From Firmicutes bacterium UBA3930 (GTDB lineage Bacteria; Bacillota; Clostridia; Caldicoprobacterales; Caldicoprobacteraceae), in contig DGEI01000020.1 in NCBI GenBank assembly GCA_002385885.1, positions 1 through 32,116 of the forward strand: a DNA stretch of 32,116 nucleotides, in the 5' to 3' direction. Made by a program: the position numbers and the translations under genes. Positions 7,607-15,432 of this stretch are shown here, piece after piece. Positions within the stretch are counted from its first letter, which is position 1, and each line of letters opens with the position of its first letter. The notes under the pieces are model-generated. The model did not search any database and was not told the origin of the DNA. It saw only the letters and a list, made by a program, of their open reading frames with translations.

Positions 7607-7924
7607 TCAGTTTGGTTTGAATACAACGCCGGGATTATACTTTTCATTGTTAGTATTCTCTTTATTTGGTATTACTTGTTCCAAAACAATATCATAGCAG
7701 TTTGCCAACGCTATAGCATAATATATCACGTCCCATAATTCCTCTTCAATTGTTTCTTTTACCTGGTTTTTATCAACAGGACGCAAATTCTTTCTCATTG
7801 CCCCGGCCAGTTCTCCTACTTCTACGGTAAGCTTTAAAAAATAATCTTTTTCAGCCCCTGGATTGTAGTCCTTTGATTTTATATACTCCTGCAAGTATTT
7901 TATAGTAATATTTCCCTTTGACAT
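7607..7924 (-). CDS. MazG-like nucleotide pyrophosphohydrolase
   Basis: A 105-residue all-alpha protein with the MazG-type metal-binding pattern: EVGE (Glu35, Glu38) followed after a gap by EELWD (Glu62, Asp65). Such proteins hydrolyse (d)NTPs to monophosphates as house-cleaning enzymes. The length fits single-domain MazG-like proteins. The longer reading frame to 8050 begins with a Cys/Phe-rich, unlikely stretch. The ATG at 7924 has AGGAAGGTGTTTTAT upstream and is preferred. It is divergent from the response regulator gene across about 200 nt and is not tied to its neighbours. The exact substrate cannot be told. Confidence 0.82.
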   Translation of the reverse strand: MSKGNITIKYLQEYIKSKDYNPGAEKDYFLKLTVEVGELAGAMRKNLRPVDKNQVKETIEEELWDVIYYAIALANCYDIVLEQVIPNKENTNNEKYNPGVVFKPN

Positions 7925-8035
7925 ATAAAACACCTTCCTGATTATAACTGACCGGGATAAACTACACCGTATGCAAATAACAAAGAATGACAAACCCTGC
8001 CAGAATACAGGAAACGGCAAAAAACAACAAAAAAA

Positions 8036-8064
8036 TGGACAAAGTACCACATATATACTATAAT
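8036..8064 (+). promoter_or_regulatory. Sigma-A promoter of the response regulator gene
   Basis: TGGACA (8036-8041), 17 nt, TATAAT (8059-8064): five of six and six of six matches at ideal spacing, about 67 nt before the ATG. Constitutive sigma-A expression of the regulator is likely. Confidence 0.75.
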
Positions 8065-8130
8065 TAGTTTATAATAATGATATTGTTTTGTCTGCACATC
8101 CTGACTTTTATCCGGCAGGAGGTGACTTAA

Positions 8131-8775
8131 ATGAATGTGCTGATTGTCGATGATCATCCGCTTGTTTGCCAGGGAATACGAACCATCCTGGCGGCGGAAA
8201 ATACTTTCGACAATATATGTGAAGCCAACGATACAGAAACTGCATTCCGGCTTATGAAAGAATATGAGTTTGATCTTGCCCTGGTAGATGTAAGGCTGAA
8301 GGATGAAAACGGTATAGATTTCATAAAAACAGCAAAAAAGGATTACCCAAATTGCAAATTTGTAATCCTTTCATCATCTTCAGCGCCGCGGGACCTTGAA
8401 ATGGCCATGCAGGCAGAGGTGGACGGATATATATTAAAAGATTCTCTGCCTGAGGATATTATATATGCTGTAAGAAGTATACTTAGGGGCAAAAAGTATT
8501 TTGACTCCGTTTTTGTAGAAAAAGCAAATTCCTTAAATCAACAGCAGGCACCCGCTAACCTGCTCAACCAGCTCTCCCCAAGGGAAATGGAGATACTGAA
8601 ATGCATCGGGGAAGGTTTGTCCAATAAGGATATAGCGGATAAACTGTACATCAGTGAAAATACAGTAAAAAAACACGTAAGCAATATTTTTGCCAAGTTA
8701 AATATAAACGACCGGCTGCAGGCTGCCCTGCTTGTAAGCAAATCTATTGGCAATTATCATAACCATACGGATTAG
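8131..8775 (+). CDS. NarL/LuxR-family response regulator
   Basis: A 214-residue DNA-binding regulator. The receiver domain (about 1-120) has Asp7/Asp8, the phospho-acceptor Asp53 (LALVDVRLKDENG), Ser81 and Lys103 (GYILKDS). The LuxR-type HTH (about 148-205) reads LSPREMEILKCIGEGLSNKD and then ISENTVKKHVSNIFAKLNI. The ATG follows an ideal AGGAGGTGA site. It stands alone on the plus strand and converges (9 nt gap) on the last gene of the exported-protein operon. The only histidine kinase in the window (13684-15369) is of the class that pairs with NarL-type regulators and is encoded inside that same cluster, so a pair is inferred. The 18-bp palindrome at 11405 is a possible target. Confidence 0.93.
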   Translation: MNVLIVDDHPLVCQGIRTILAAENTFDNICEANDTETAFRLMKEYEFDLALVDVRLKDENGIDFIKTAKKDYPNCKFVILSSSSAPRDLEMAMQAEVDGYILKDSLPEDIIYAVRSILRGKKYFDSVFVEKANSLNQQQAPANLLNQLSPREMEILKCIGEGLSNKDIADKLYISENTVKKHVSNIFAKLNINDRLQAALLVSKSIGNYHNHTD

Positions 8776-8784
8776 CCGGCTGTT

Positions 8785-9378
8785 TTATTCATTGTCCCAA
8801 TTTATTTTGCTCTGTCCGACACTCTCCAACTCATTTATCAGGTCATAAAGCGGGTCAACTCTGTTCTTCCAAAGGTCTTGCTGCAAATCCCACAGATGTC
8901 TCTGCTGATCCCAAAAATCCGGAACCTCATTCTTTTCCTGCTGGGAAGAATTATTGTAGAATCCGGTCAGTCCGTTTATGCATTCAGCATACTGGTCCAC
9001 ACATCCGCGCAAATTGGCCATTAAGACACTTCTGTAATAGCTTAGTTCCTGGGCAAGTTCATTAAATGTTATACCTCCATATGGAAGGTCCCCCAATTCT
9101 TGTATACGGTCCCGGAGGTAGGCGTCGAAAGCTTCTGTTCTGCCGCGTATTTTATTATACTGATGATCCCTGAGCAAAATTATACCTTCCTGAATAGCGG
9201 CATATGTCCCACAGACACATTCATAGTCTGCAGGCCACCATATAGTCAGCCTAAACCTCACTTCGGCTCTGCTGCTCCACAATCCATAGCCCGCATTTAT
9301 CAAAAATGCCGATATAATCAGTACTACGGCCGGGATTACAATCTTTTTAATTCTGTTCTTACGGATAGCTTTACGCAT
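8785..9378 (-). CDS. Exported helical protein with a degenerate SipW-type signal sequence
   Basis: A 197-residue protein: basic N-terminus, hydrophobic segment around 13-30, then AGYGLWSS, which resembles the GxYAxW cleavage region of SipW-cognate (TasA/camelysin-type) precursors. The mature part is not beta-rich like the family. It is helical and aromatic, with several cysteines (CVCGTY, RGCVDQYAEC) and Trp/Gln/Asp-rich segments (DFWDQQRHLWDLQQDLWKN). The ATG has AAAGGAG about 7 nt upstream. It is the last gene of the four-gene exported-protein set, 11 nt after its neighbour. It might be a minor component, anchor or chaperone of the structure its neighbours form. The mature domain is not recognised. 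Confidence 0.65.
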   Translation of the reverse strand: MRKAIRKNRIKKIVIPAVVLIISAFLINAGYGLWSSRAEVRFRLTIWWPADYECVCGTYAAIQEGIILLRDHQYNKIRGRTEAFDAYLRDRIQELGDLPYGGITFNELAQELSYYRSVLMANLRGCVDQYAECINGLTGFYNNSSQQEKNEVPDFWDQQRHLWDLQQDLWKNRVDPLYDLINELESVGQSKINWDNE

Positions 9379-9389
9379 AAGACGCTCCT

Positions 9390-9923
9390 TTAACCTGTTG
9401 CCTGCACAAACCTGAAAAATGTACTGAACTCAAAATCTCTGCAGTATCCCTTCTTAAATCTTACCTTGATATGAGCTGTCTGTCCGGCGGCAATGATATC
9501 AGGCGCATCCACTATCTCAACCTGTATCTTGTCCGGGATACTGGCGTCAATTCCTTCACATGCCACCGGTATTGTACCATTATTCTCAACAACAAAGATT
9601 AGTACGGCATTATATGGATATGCACTGGTCAGAATATTCATATCAACCTGTTCCAGCGTACCGTCCGGTATGTCCTTGTTTAATGACAGGGATGAATAGT
9701 TGTCCGAGCTGTCATCAAATATAACATCCTTTACAATCACACTGATGCTTCCGGTATTGATTGAGCCAAAAATAGTAAAGGGCTGGGACCATGATGCATA
9801 GCTTGCCCCAAGAAACCCGAATGCGGCAATAAGAACTATGCAAATAGTTCCTATGCTCAAAAGGTTTCCAACCCTTCTCTTCTTTCTTCTCCCATATTTC
9901 TTTATAAAACGTCTTACAGTCAT
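9390..9923 (-). CDS. SipW-cognate (TasA/camelysin-like) exported protein
   Basis: A 177-residue precursor. A strongly basic start (RRFIKKYGRRKKRR) is followed by a hydrophobic core around 21-39 and GASYASWSQPFTIFGSINTG, the hallmark of SipW-processed proteins: Gly-x-Tyr-Ala-x-Trp at the cleavage zone and a TG motif about 15 residues on. The mature part is beta-rich with Asp and Asn, and includes LIFVVENNGTIPVACEGIDA, like the jelly-roll matrix subunits TasA and CalY. The ATG overlaps the previous stop (ATGA) and has GGAGATCAGAT before it. It is probably released by the signal peptidase of this cluster and acts on the cell surface, as subunit or accessory. Confidence 0.78.
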   Translation of the reverse strand: MTVRRFIKKYGRRKKRRVGNLLSIGTICIVLIAAFGFLGASYASWSQPFTIFGSINTGSISVIVKDVIFDDSSDNYSSLSLNKDIPDGTLEQVDMNILTSAYPYNAVLIFVVENNGTIPVACEGIDASIPDKIQVEIVDAPDIIAAGQTAHIKVRFKKGYCRDFEFSTFFRFVQATG

Positions 9924-10579
9924 ATCTGATCTCCGGTTAAGTCAACATTCTCGGTTGGAAAATACTGCACAAAGACAGGCATCAGTTCATAAGACAAGCT
10001 GCCGTCCAGAACCAGCCGTCTTTCATCACCATCAAACTGATGGTCCAGTTCAATTACCAATTCCTCGGTTATATCAATCTTTCTGTATTTCATGATATTT
10101 GTAATATGGTCAGCCAGTTCAGTAATACCAACATTTTTAAAGGTGCCGATAATATCATAATACTCGTTGTCGCTTCTGTATATCATAATACTTCCGGAGA
10201 AGTACAGTGAATCTGCCAGTGAATCGCTGTTGTTGTTAATACTGAGCGTGCAGCCATCGACGGAAATGGGAATAGTGCTGATATTTTTAACAACAATCCT
10301 GTAGGACACATTGGCTCCCGCATAGACGTTGTCTGCCAACAGTCTGACATATGATCTATCAACAATATTCCCAGTTTCGTCGCGCCTGAATTCTATACTG
10401 GCATCAATTCCGTCACTTAAATCTACGATTTTGCACTTTTCAGGAACCAGCTGCATCAGGGAGGTATTGAGCTGGGACTGATCCTTGATTTCCTGTCCTA
10501 CTCCTATTGTATACCCTAAACCGATTAATATCAAAGCTGCTATTGAGAATAATAAGAGAGTTTTTCCTCCTCTATACAA
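9920..10579 (-). CDS. Membrane-anchored or exported protein of the SipW cluster
   Basis: A 219-residue protein with one N-terminal hydrophobic segment (about 7-25) followed by LGYTIGVGQE, which only loosely echoes the SipW-cognate signal, and a beta-rich exported part containing ANVSYRIVVKNISTIPISVDG. This is the same kind of sheet as its neighbours (compare VVENNGTIPVACEG). The start is put at the TTG at 10579, with AAAGGTGG 8 nt upstream. GTG codons at 10591 and 10588 lie too close to that site. It overlaps the next gene by 4 nt, so the two are translationally coupled. The lack of a clear cleavage motif suggests it may stay anchored, perhaps as the base of a fibre. No named family is recognised. 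Confidence 0.65.
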   Translation of the reverse strand: MYRGGKTLLLFSIAALILIGLGYTIGVGQEIKDQSQLNTSLMQLVPEKCKIVDLSDGIDASIEFRRDETGNIVDRSYVRLLADNVYAGANVSYRIVVKNISTIPISVDGCTLSINNNSDSLADSLYFSGSIMIYRSDNEYYDIIGTFKNVGITELADHITNIMKYRKIDITEELVIELDHQFDGDERRLVLDGSLSYELMPVFVQYFPTENVDLTGDQI

Positions 10580-10647
10580 GCCTGGCACCACCTTTGCTTA
10601 AACCCATATTATGTGGTACTTACATCTTAAGTCTCAAATATTATGCT

Positions 10648-10664
10648 GCAAACCCTTTGTTTGC
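10648..10664 (-). other. Intergenic hairpin
   Basis: GCAAAC / GTTTGC with a 5-base loop, no U-run after it on the minus strand. It lies in the 97-nt gap after the first exported-protein gene and could act in mRNA processing so that the first gene is made in excess. Evidence is weak. Confidence 0.25.
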
Positions 10665-10676
10665 CTTATCTTAATC

Positions 10677-11288
10677 TTAGTTCTGCTGGCCAAATACGAT
10701 CGGTATGGTCCATGTCAAACTGAGGTTCTCTGTTGTATCATCACTACCATACGGCAGCTCGAATACAATTTCAACACTAACAGCGCTACTTTCCGGATCA
10801 AGTTCTTCAACATACCCTATTATAGCATCCTTAAAGTTATCAAACTTAACCTGTCCGCTGCCCTCAATAGTGGACCCGCCTACCGTTATGTCAAGGGCAT
10901 CCCAGAGTGTATAATCTGCAGGATAATCAACTTCCCCGACAGACGCAACTGCTTTAATTGAGCCGAGGTTTTCAAACGATATTGTACTGCTTATCCTTGT
11001 GCCGGGATACATATTACTAAGATTAAATGTAAGCTCAGTTATCGTTTCTCTGTCACCTTCTCCATCAGTTTCGGTCTCTACATCAAAACCCGGATCATCA
11101 GCAGCATCTGCAGGTTCGCCGTTTTCATCCAGCACTACATATTCATGATCCTCTGTAATCTTTATAAACAATTCACCGGTGCTGACATTGCCGCCTAAAT
11201 TAAACGCCTGTGTCCAGGCAGCATAGCCGGCGCCCATCAGTGCCAGGGCTACAACGACTGCCAGTAAAGTAAATCTTGTCCTTTTCAT
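10677..11288 (-). CDS. SipW-cognate (TasA/camelysin-like) exported protein, first gene of the set
   Basis: A 203-residue precursor and the clearest TasA/camelysin-type protein here. MKRTRFTLLAVVVALALMGA leads into GYAAWTQAFNLGGNVSTGEL (cleavage region near 21-25, TG motif near 37-38). The mature part is acidic and beta-rich, with NLSNMYPGTRISSTISFENLG, a pattern typical of this family. The ATG at 11288 is chosen because AGGAGG lies 9 nt upstream; the ATG at 11297 abuts the site. A sigma-A-like promoter directly upstream and first position in the set suggest it is the major product. By analogy with TasA it could be the main fibre subunit, but that is inference. Confidence 0.85.
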   Translation of the reverse strand: MKRTRFTLLAVVVALALMGAGYAAWTQAFNLGGNVSTGELFIKITEDHEYVVLDENGEPADAADDPGFDVETETDGEGDRETITELTFNLSNMYPGTRISSTISFENLGSIKAVASVGEVDYPADYTLWDALDITVGGSTIEGSGQVKFDNFKDAIIGYVEELDPESSAVSVEIVFELPYGSDDTTENLSLTWTIPIVFGQQN

Positions 11289-11329
11289 ATATATCATCCT
11301 CCTAAAATTATATACGTTGTTTTGTCGTT

Positions 11330-11357
11330 ATTATAGCTGTTTTATTTACTTTGCACA
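11330..11357 (-). promoter_or_regulatory. Candidate promoter of the exported-protein genes
   Basis: TGTGCA (11352-11357), 16 nt, TATAAT (11330-11335) on the minus strand. The -10 is perfect, the -35 is poor and the spacing short, as expected for an activator-dependent promoter. About 42 nt before the first exported-protein ATG. Confidence 0.55.
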
Positions 11358-11404
11358 TCACACAAACTAGTAATTCTGACATATATAATATTGATTATTT
11401 TTGA

Positions 11405-11422
11405 ATACTACTAAAGTAGTAT
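11405..11422. promoter_or_regulatory. 18-bp perfect palindrome, candidate operator
   Basis: ATACTACT-AA-AGTAGTAT, centred about 90 nt upstream of the predicted transcription start of the exported-protein genes. It has no U-run on either strand, so it is a poor terminator. Its position suits an activator site for the NarL-type regulator of this cluster. Confidence 0.4.
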
Positions 11423-11429
11423 ATAAACC

Positions 11430-12485
11430 CTACGATTCTGTTTCAACCTTTATATCACCGAATATAACCATATAATAGGTACGCATATTATCAAACACAA
11501 AAAACTCAATTTTCCTCTCGGTACCATCGTCCACTTTGTAATAAAAAATTGGCTGCCCTATCTCATCTGCAATCTTCACCATATCTTCAATACTGTTGAT
11601 AGTTATACTTTCAGAAATCTGGTATGACATGGTATGCTCCAATCCAGCCAGCCTTTCGGAATATTCCTTAAAAATATCCGCTATCTGCTTCTGAAAACTA
11701 TCGGGCGGAGGGGCCTCTTTCACATAATAACGCGTGAATACAGCCAAAGATACGAAAAGCAATGATATGGCCGCAAATGCAATTACCCTGCCCATGTTTA
11801 CGGGGACCCTGATTTTTACCATTTCTTTTATACTGTTGTTTCCGGTAACTACCGGTTCCCCTTCAATTTTGAATACACTGCTCCCAATCGGAATGGTGAC
11901 CGAAGGGCTCATATCATCTTTAACTGTTCCGTGTTCTGTTGATGCAGTTGTATTTATATTGAAAGCAATATTCAAAACAACCGGCGCATTAACCTCGGAA
12001 TCAAGATATATGCTTTGAGCTATTTCGGCAAACTCATCAAGATTGATGGATATGCTTTTATTAATGCTAAGTTTGGAGTTTTCCTCCGTCTGAGTTGTAC
12101 TCGGAATAAGAGGAATTTCCTTAGTCCATAAAACTTCGTTTTCCCTGCCGTAAAGCCCCTGCAGACAGGCTGTAACACTATATTCATTATGCAGCTCAGC
12201 CGTTGAACCGGATGCATAATCATATATGAATTCCATATCAATGTAGTCAATATATTTAAGCACATAATACCTGTCTTTTCCAAGGTATTCCTCATTAAAC
12301 ATAATACTGGGCTTAAGGTATACCTTGTAATCAATACTGCCTTTACTGTTATATGTATAATGAACGGTTTCCGCTTCAACATAACGTACGAAAACAAGGT
12401 CAAAAACAGCAAAGAACAGTGATGTAAAGGCCAGCACAATTGCAATTATGGTTAATATCCTTTTTTTTGTCCTGTTTAACTGCAC
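11430..12485 (-). CDS. DUF5305-like bitopic membrane protein of the SipW cluster
   Basis: A 351-residue protein with a transmembrane helix at about 9-33, a large extracytoplasmic beta-rich domain (about 40-225), a second transmembrane helix at about 233-255 and a cytoplasmic tail of some 95 residues. The extracellular part contains YTYNSKGSIDYKVYL and VNAPVVLNIAFNINTTAS, the pattern of the DUF5305 proteins often found next to SipW-type signal peptidases. The function is unknown. The topology would let it sense or hold exported subunits while contacting the cytoplasm. The start is GTG at 12485 with GAGG 7 nt upstream, and the gene lies 18 nt after the signal peptidase gene. Confidence 0.75.
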   Translation of the reverse strand: MQLNRTKKRILTIIAIVLAFTSLFFAVFDLVFVRYVEAETVHYTYNSKGSIDYKVYLKPSIMFNEEYLGKDRYYVLKYIDYIDMEFIYDYASGSTAELHNEYSVTACLQGLYGRENEVLWTKEIPLIPSTTQTEENSKLSINKSISINLDEFAEIAQSIYLDSEVNAPVVLNIAFNINTTASTEHGTVKDDMSPSVTIPIGSSVFKIEGEPVVTGNNSIKEMVKIRVPVNMGRVIAFAAISLLFVSLAVFTRYYVKEAPPPDSFQKQIADIFKEYSERLAGLEHTMSYQISESITINSIEDMVKIADEIGQPIFYYKVDDGTERKIEFFVFDNMRTYYMVIFGDIKVETES

Positions 12486-12503
12486 ATTTCCACCTCATAT
12501 AGC

Positions 12504-13670
12504 CTAGAATTCCAAAGCTTCGTCCGAAATCAGGTTGTATCCCCTGAACCATAAACTTATATGCCCGACTTTGGGAACAACAGCAATCACTTTGCCCATC
12601 AATTGTCCGGGCTCAACAAGGCTTGAATCGGGTGAGATGTTATTATCCCCTTTGGTCTGGAATTCTCCCGTTTCCTTAATATCAATAACCCTGTGTATGA
12701 TAAAAATATCTCCCCGCCAGTACTGAATGATATCTCCTATTTTTACATCACCGGCTTCAGCTTTGCGGACAATAACCACATCCCCCGGATCTATTGCCGG
12801 TTTCATGCTCCCGGTAAGGATTACGGTTGGAAAAACCGGGAACACGCCGGCAGCAAACCAAATAATCATAATAGAAATTAAACTTGACGCAATCCATACA
12901 GCGGGCTTCTCTGCCTTTTGCTCCCTGAGTTTAACTTCCCTGGACTCTTTTTTATATACCCGGCGCAGAACAATAAGAAATATAACCGGCGCCATTATGC
13001 CTATAAAGGCTTTTGAAATCCATGTTAAACCCGGCAGAACCGGAGAGAGCCATATGGGTATGTTGGTAACAGCAGAATACAACGCTGCAGGAAATGCCCC
13101 GCCTATATATACCAGGTAAGTCAGCAGTATATTGTTCATCATTTCCGGTATGGCATATTCGCCCAGGTACTGCACCATCTGCGGCCAGGTTTCAACTGCT
13201 GACAGCATTCTTAAGTTCAGCTTGTACAGGGTAAAAACAGTTACGACAATAACGCTGAAAATAATTGTATATTCCTTTTTTACTTTGTTTATTATATAAT
13301 TCCTGACCCATTCCATCATGACCAGTACGCTGCCAAACCCCAATATATTCATAAGCATCCCCTTTATGCTTCTGGCGTATGGACTGGTCCCGATTCCGTC
13401 TATAAATCCTCCGGCGAAATAAACTGAAACGTACACAATACCGCAAATTGCACTCCACAGCATTATAAATCTGAAGAGCTTCAACTTTCCCTTAAACCTG
13501 ACCCTGGGCTTTTTCCATATATAATAGGACAGCAACAGCCAAAAAGCAGGCTTCAGTATAAACTGGTATACAGTGGAACCCAGCAGGGGCATTAAAACCA
13601 TCTCACCAATTACCAGCGAAAGAATTATAACTCCAATAATTATCAGGGCTTCATACTCTCTTTTTCCCAT
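12504..13670 (-). CDS. SipW-type signal peptidase I with a polytopic N-terminal domain
   Basis: A 388-residue membrane protease. The C-terminal part (about 260-375) is a SipW/ER-type S26B signal peptidase: catalytic Ser288 in VILTGSMKPAIDPGDVVIV and His326 in FIIHRVID replacing the lysine of ordinary bacterial type I enzymes, then GDNN at 341-344 and a LMGKVIAVVPKVG strand. It should cleave the SipW-cognate precursors encoded just downstream. Unusually, about 240 residues with some seven or eight transmembrane helices precede the usual enzyme. Bacillus SipW is only about 190 residues long. I do not recognise the N-terminal domain. The ATG follows AAAGGTGGGCATAT and is 13 nt after the histidine kinase gene, so the two are co-transcribed. 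Confidence 0.9.
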   Translation of the reverse strand: MGKREYEALIIIGVIILSLVIGEMVLMPLLGSTVYQFILKPAFWLLLSYYIWKKPRVRFKGKLKLFRFIMLWSAICGIVYVSVYFAGGFIDGIGTSPYARSIKGMLMNILGFGSVLVMMEWVRNYIINKVKKEYTIIFSVIVVTVFTLYKLNLRMLSAVETWPQMVQYLGEYAIPEMMNNILLTYLVYIGGAFPAALYSAVTNIPIWLSPVLPGLTWISKAFIGIMAPVIFLIVLRRVYKKESREVKLREQKAEKPAVWIASSLISIMIIWFAAGVFPVFPTVILTGSMKPAIDPGDVVIVRKAEAGDVKIGDIIQYWRGDIFIIHRVIDIKETGEFQTKGDNNISPDSSLVEPGQLMGKVIAVVPKVGHISLWFRGYNLISDEALEF

Positions 13671-13683
13671 ATATGCCCACCTT

Positions 13684-15369
13684 TTACCCGACTAAGGACT
13701 GGTTTTTGAATATATCGGAATTTAAGAAAACCATTTCGATTGACGTACCCATTCCGCTTTCAGAATTAATTTTCATGGTACCGTTGAAAATCCTGACCAG
13801 GCTTTTTATATTATACAAACCAAGCCCGTTTTTCTCCTTTTCAGCCTTCTCCAGATCCAGCCCTATACCGTCATCACGAATGGATAGAAGGGTCTGCATA
13901 TCGGATATATTCATGCTTACCCAAATATTTTTGCATTTTGCGTGTTTGATTGCATTCCCCGTACATTCGGTTATAATCCTGTACAGCGCTTTCTTTGCGC
14001 TCAGAGAAAGATTATCGGTATCTCCTGCAATGTCCAGGCTGATATTTGTATTGCTGAGCCGTTCCATATCCTTCAGAAAGTTGTATACACTTTCATTAAA
14101 ATAGTGTATTTCCTGCTTTTTGCTGCTCAAATTGTATATGGTGGATCGCAAATCTTTCAGTGAACTCTGTATATTTTCAACGATGAGAGTCAGCTGCTCT
14201 TTCTTGGCATCATCGGAAATCTCGTTCCATTTGCTGATAGTGTCATAGCCAAAACATGATGAGGCAAACAGCCTTTGTACAACGCTGTCGTGTATGTCAT
14301 CGGCGATACGGTTCTGTTCGTCCGCAACAGCCAGCTCAGTGCTGATAGACTCGGATTCGATTTTGTCAAAGAAAGTGGCTCCCAGCTGTGAAAACAAAAG
14401 CAGATTGGCTTCATACTCGTCCCGGTAAGCCATAAATTCATCCTGTGGAACAAGCAGCCCAATAATACCATAACTCCTAATGCCTAAAACCCTGATAAAT
14501 GCTGCTGCCAGCCCCTGTCTGACCGTATGCACCGTAACATCCTTTGTTAAAGCACCGGAGTTCATATCTTTTGCTTTGTCTACAACAGCATTTTGCATAT
14601 CCGGCTCTATACCCTTTGATGAAATCAGGCATTCGGCTTCCTCACAGCCTTCCGGCACATAGAACGCAATGTTCCGGGGCAGCACCCTGTTTGCGAAGTT
14701 AAGGATCATGCCGGCTATTTCTTTTTTGTCCTGCCGGCTGGAGACCGACTGTACAGCTTCGTACATATAAAGAATATCATGGGTCATTCCCTTTATTCTT
14801 TTGTTGTAGTCCTCCAGCTTCCTGTATGCTGCCTCAAGCTGCTTCTGATTAGCCATTATTCTTTTGTTGTATTCAAAAACAATATTTACAAGGATAAGAA
14901 TAAGGGTATAGCTTAATATAATATTGGAGTTTGATATCAGGTATTCCAATATGTCCATTGATCTTTCAACATAGTACCCGATACCGCATAAAACAATAAA
15001 ATTGGCAGCCAGATACATGTTCTTTTGATAGAATTCCATATGATACGAAATGATTAACAGCGGGTTCAAAAAACACCATATAAAAGGGCTTTTCAGGCCT
15101 CCCGTAAACAGCATGAGAAACGATATGCCAAGTATCTCCATAAACAGCAGTAAATGGATTCTTGCTTTAACATGGTAACTTATCATATACAGATAATGCA
15201 GGATGAAGTTAGACAAAACAACACATATAATAAGAAAGACCATTACTGTAACATCATACTGCATGGACAGGCCATGAACCGCGTATATGAATACCGTCAG
15301 CAATATGGATATAAACCGGTACAGGCGAATCAAACCAATAATATTGTTTTTTTCAATCTTTTTTAACAA
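13684..15369 (-). CDS. Membrane sensor histidine kinase, NarL/LytS-like HisKA_3 class
   Basis: A 561-residue sensor kinase. About six transmembrane helices fill the first 170 residues. A short coiled coil (KRIMANQKQLEAAYRKLEDYNKRI) and a GAF-like region (about 200-340) follow. The dimerisation and phosphotransfer segment NRIADDIHDSVVQRLFASSC has His near residue 360, and the ATPase domain shows ITECTGNAIKHAK (N box), IRDDGIGLD (G1) and NGLGLYNIKSLV (G2). The start is put at the TTG at 15369, with AAGGG 7 nt upstream; the frame is open to 15390. It is 13 nt upstream of the signal peptidase gene. It would phosphorylate a NarL-type regulator, most likely the one at 8131-8775. The signal is unknown. 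Confidence 0.9.
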   Translation of the reverse strand: MLKKIEKNNIIGLIRLYRFISILLTVFIYAVHGLSMQYDVTVMVFLIICVVLSNFILHYLYMISYHVKARIHLLLFMEILGISFLMLFTGGLKSPFIWCFLNPLLIISYHMEFYQKNMYLAANFIVLCGIGYYVERSMDILEYLISNSNIILSYTLILILVNIVFEYNKRIMANQKQLEAAYRKLEDYNKRIKGMTHDILYMYEAVQSVSSRQDKKEIAGMILNFANRVLPRNIAFYVPEGCEEAECLISSKGIEPDMQNAVVDKAKDMNSGALTKDVTVHTVRQGLAAAFIRVLGIRSYGIIGLLVPQDEFMAYRDEYEANLLLFSQLGATFFDKIESESISTELAVADEQNRIADDIHDSVVQRLFASSCFGYDTISKWNEISDDAKKEQLTLIVENIQSSLKDLRSTIYNLSSKKQEIHYFNESVYNFLKDMERLSNTNISLDIAGDTDNLSLSAKKALYRIITECTGNAIKHAKCKNIWVSMNISDMQTLLSIRDDGIGLDLEKAEKEKNGLGLYNIKSLVRIFNGTMKINSESGMGTSIEMVFLNSDIFKNQSLVG

Positions 15370-15432
15370 ATGGGTTCCCTTCCCCCCCAATAACTAATTG
15401 TATGTCTGTTTACAAAAACAGAGAGCTTCATT

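Noticed and set aside
7925..8157. Upstream extension of the MazG-like frame and a 71-codon frame on the minus strand
   Set aside because: Both are low-complexity Phe/Cys/Tyr-rich readings of an AT-rich intergenic region that holds the response regulator promoter. The MazG-like protein has a good start at 7924.
8776..8784. Search for a terminator between the convergent response regulator and exported-protein genes
   Set aside because: Only 9 nt separate the stop codons and no stem with a U-run is visible there. Antisense overlap of transcripts is possible but not shown.
15405..15422. Hairpin TCTGTTT/AAACAGA between the PilT-like and kinase genes
   Set aside because: A 7-bp A/T-rich stem with no U-run and only 63 nt between the genes; not enough to call a terminator.
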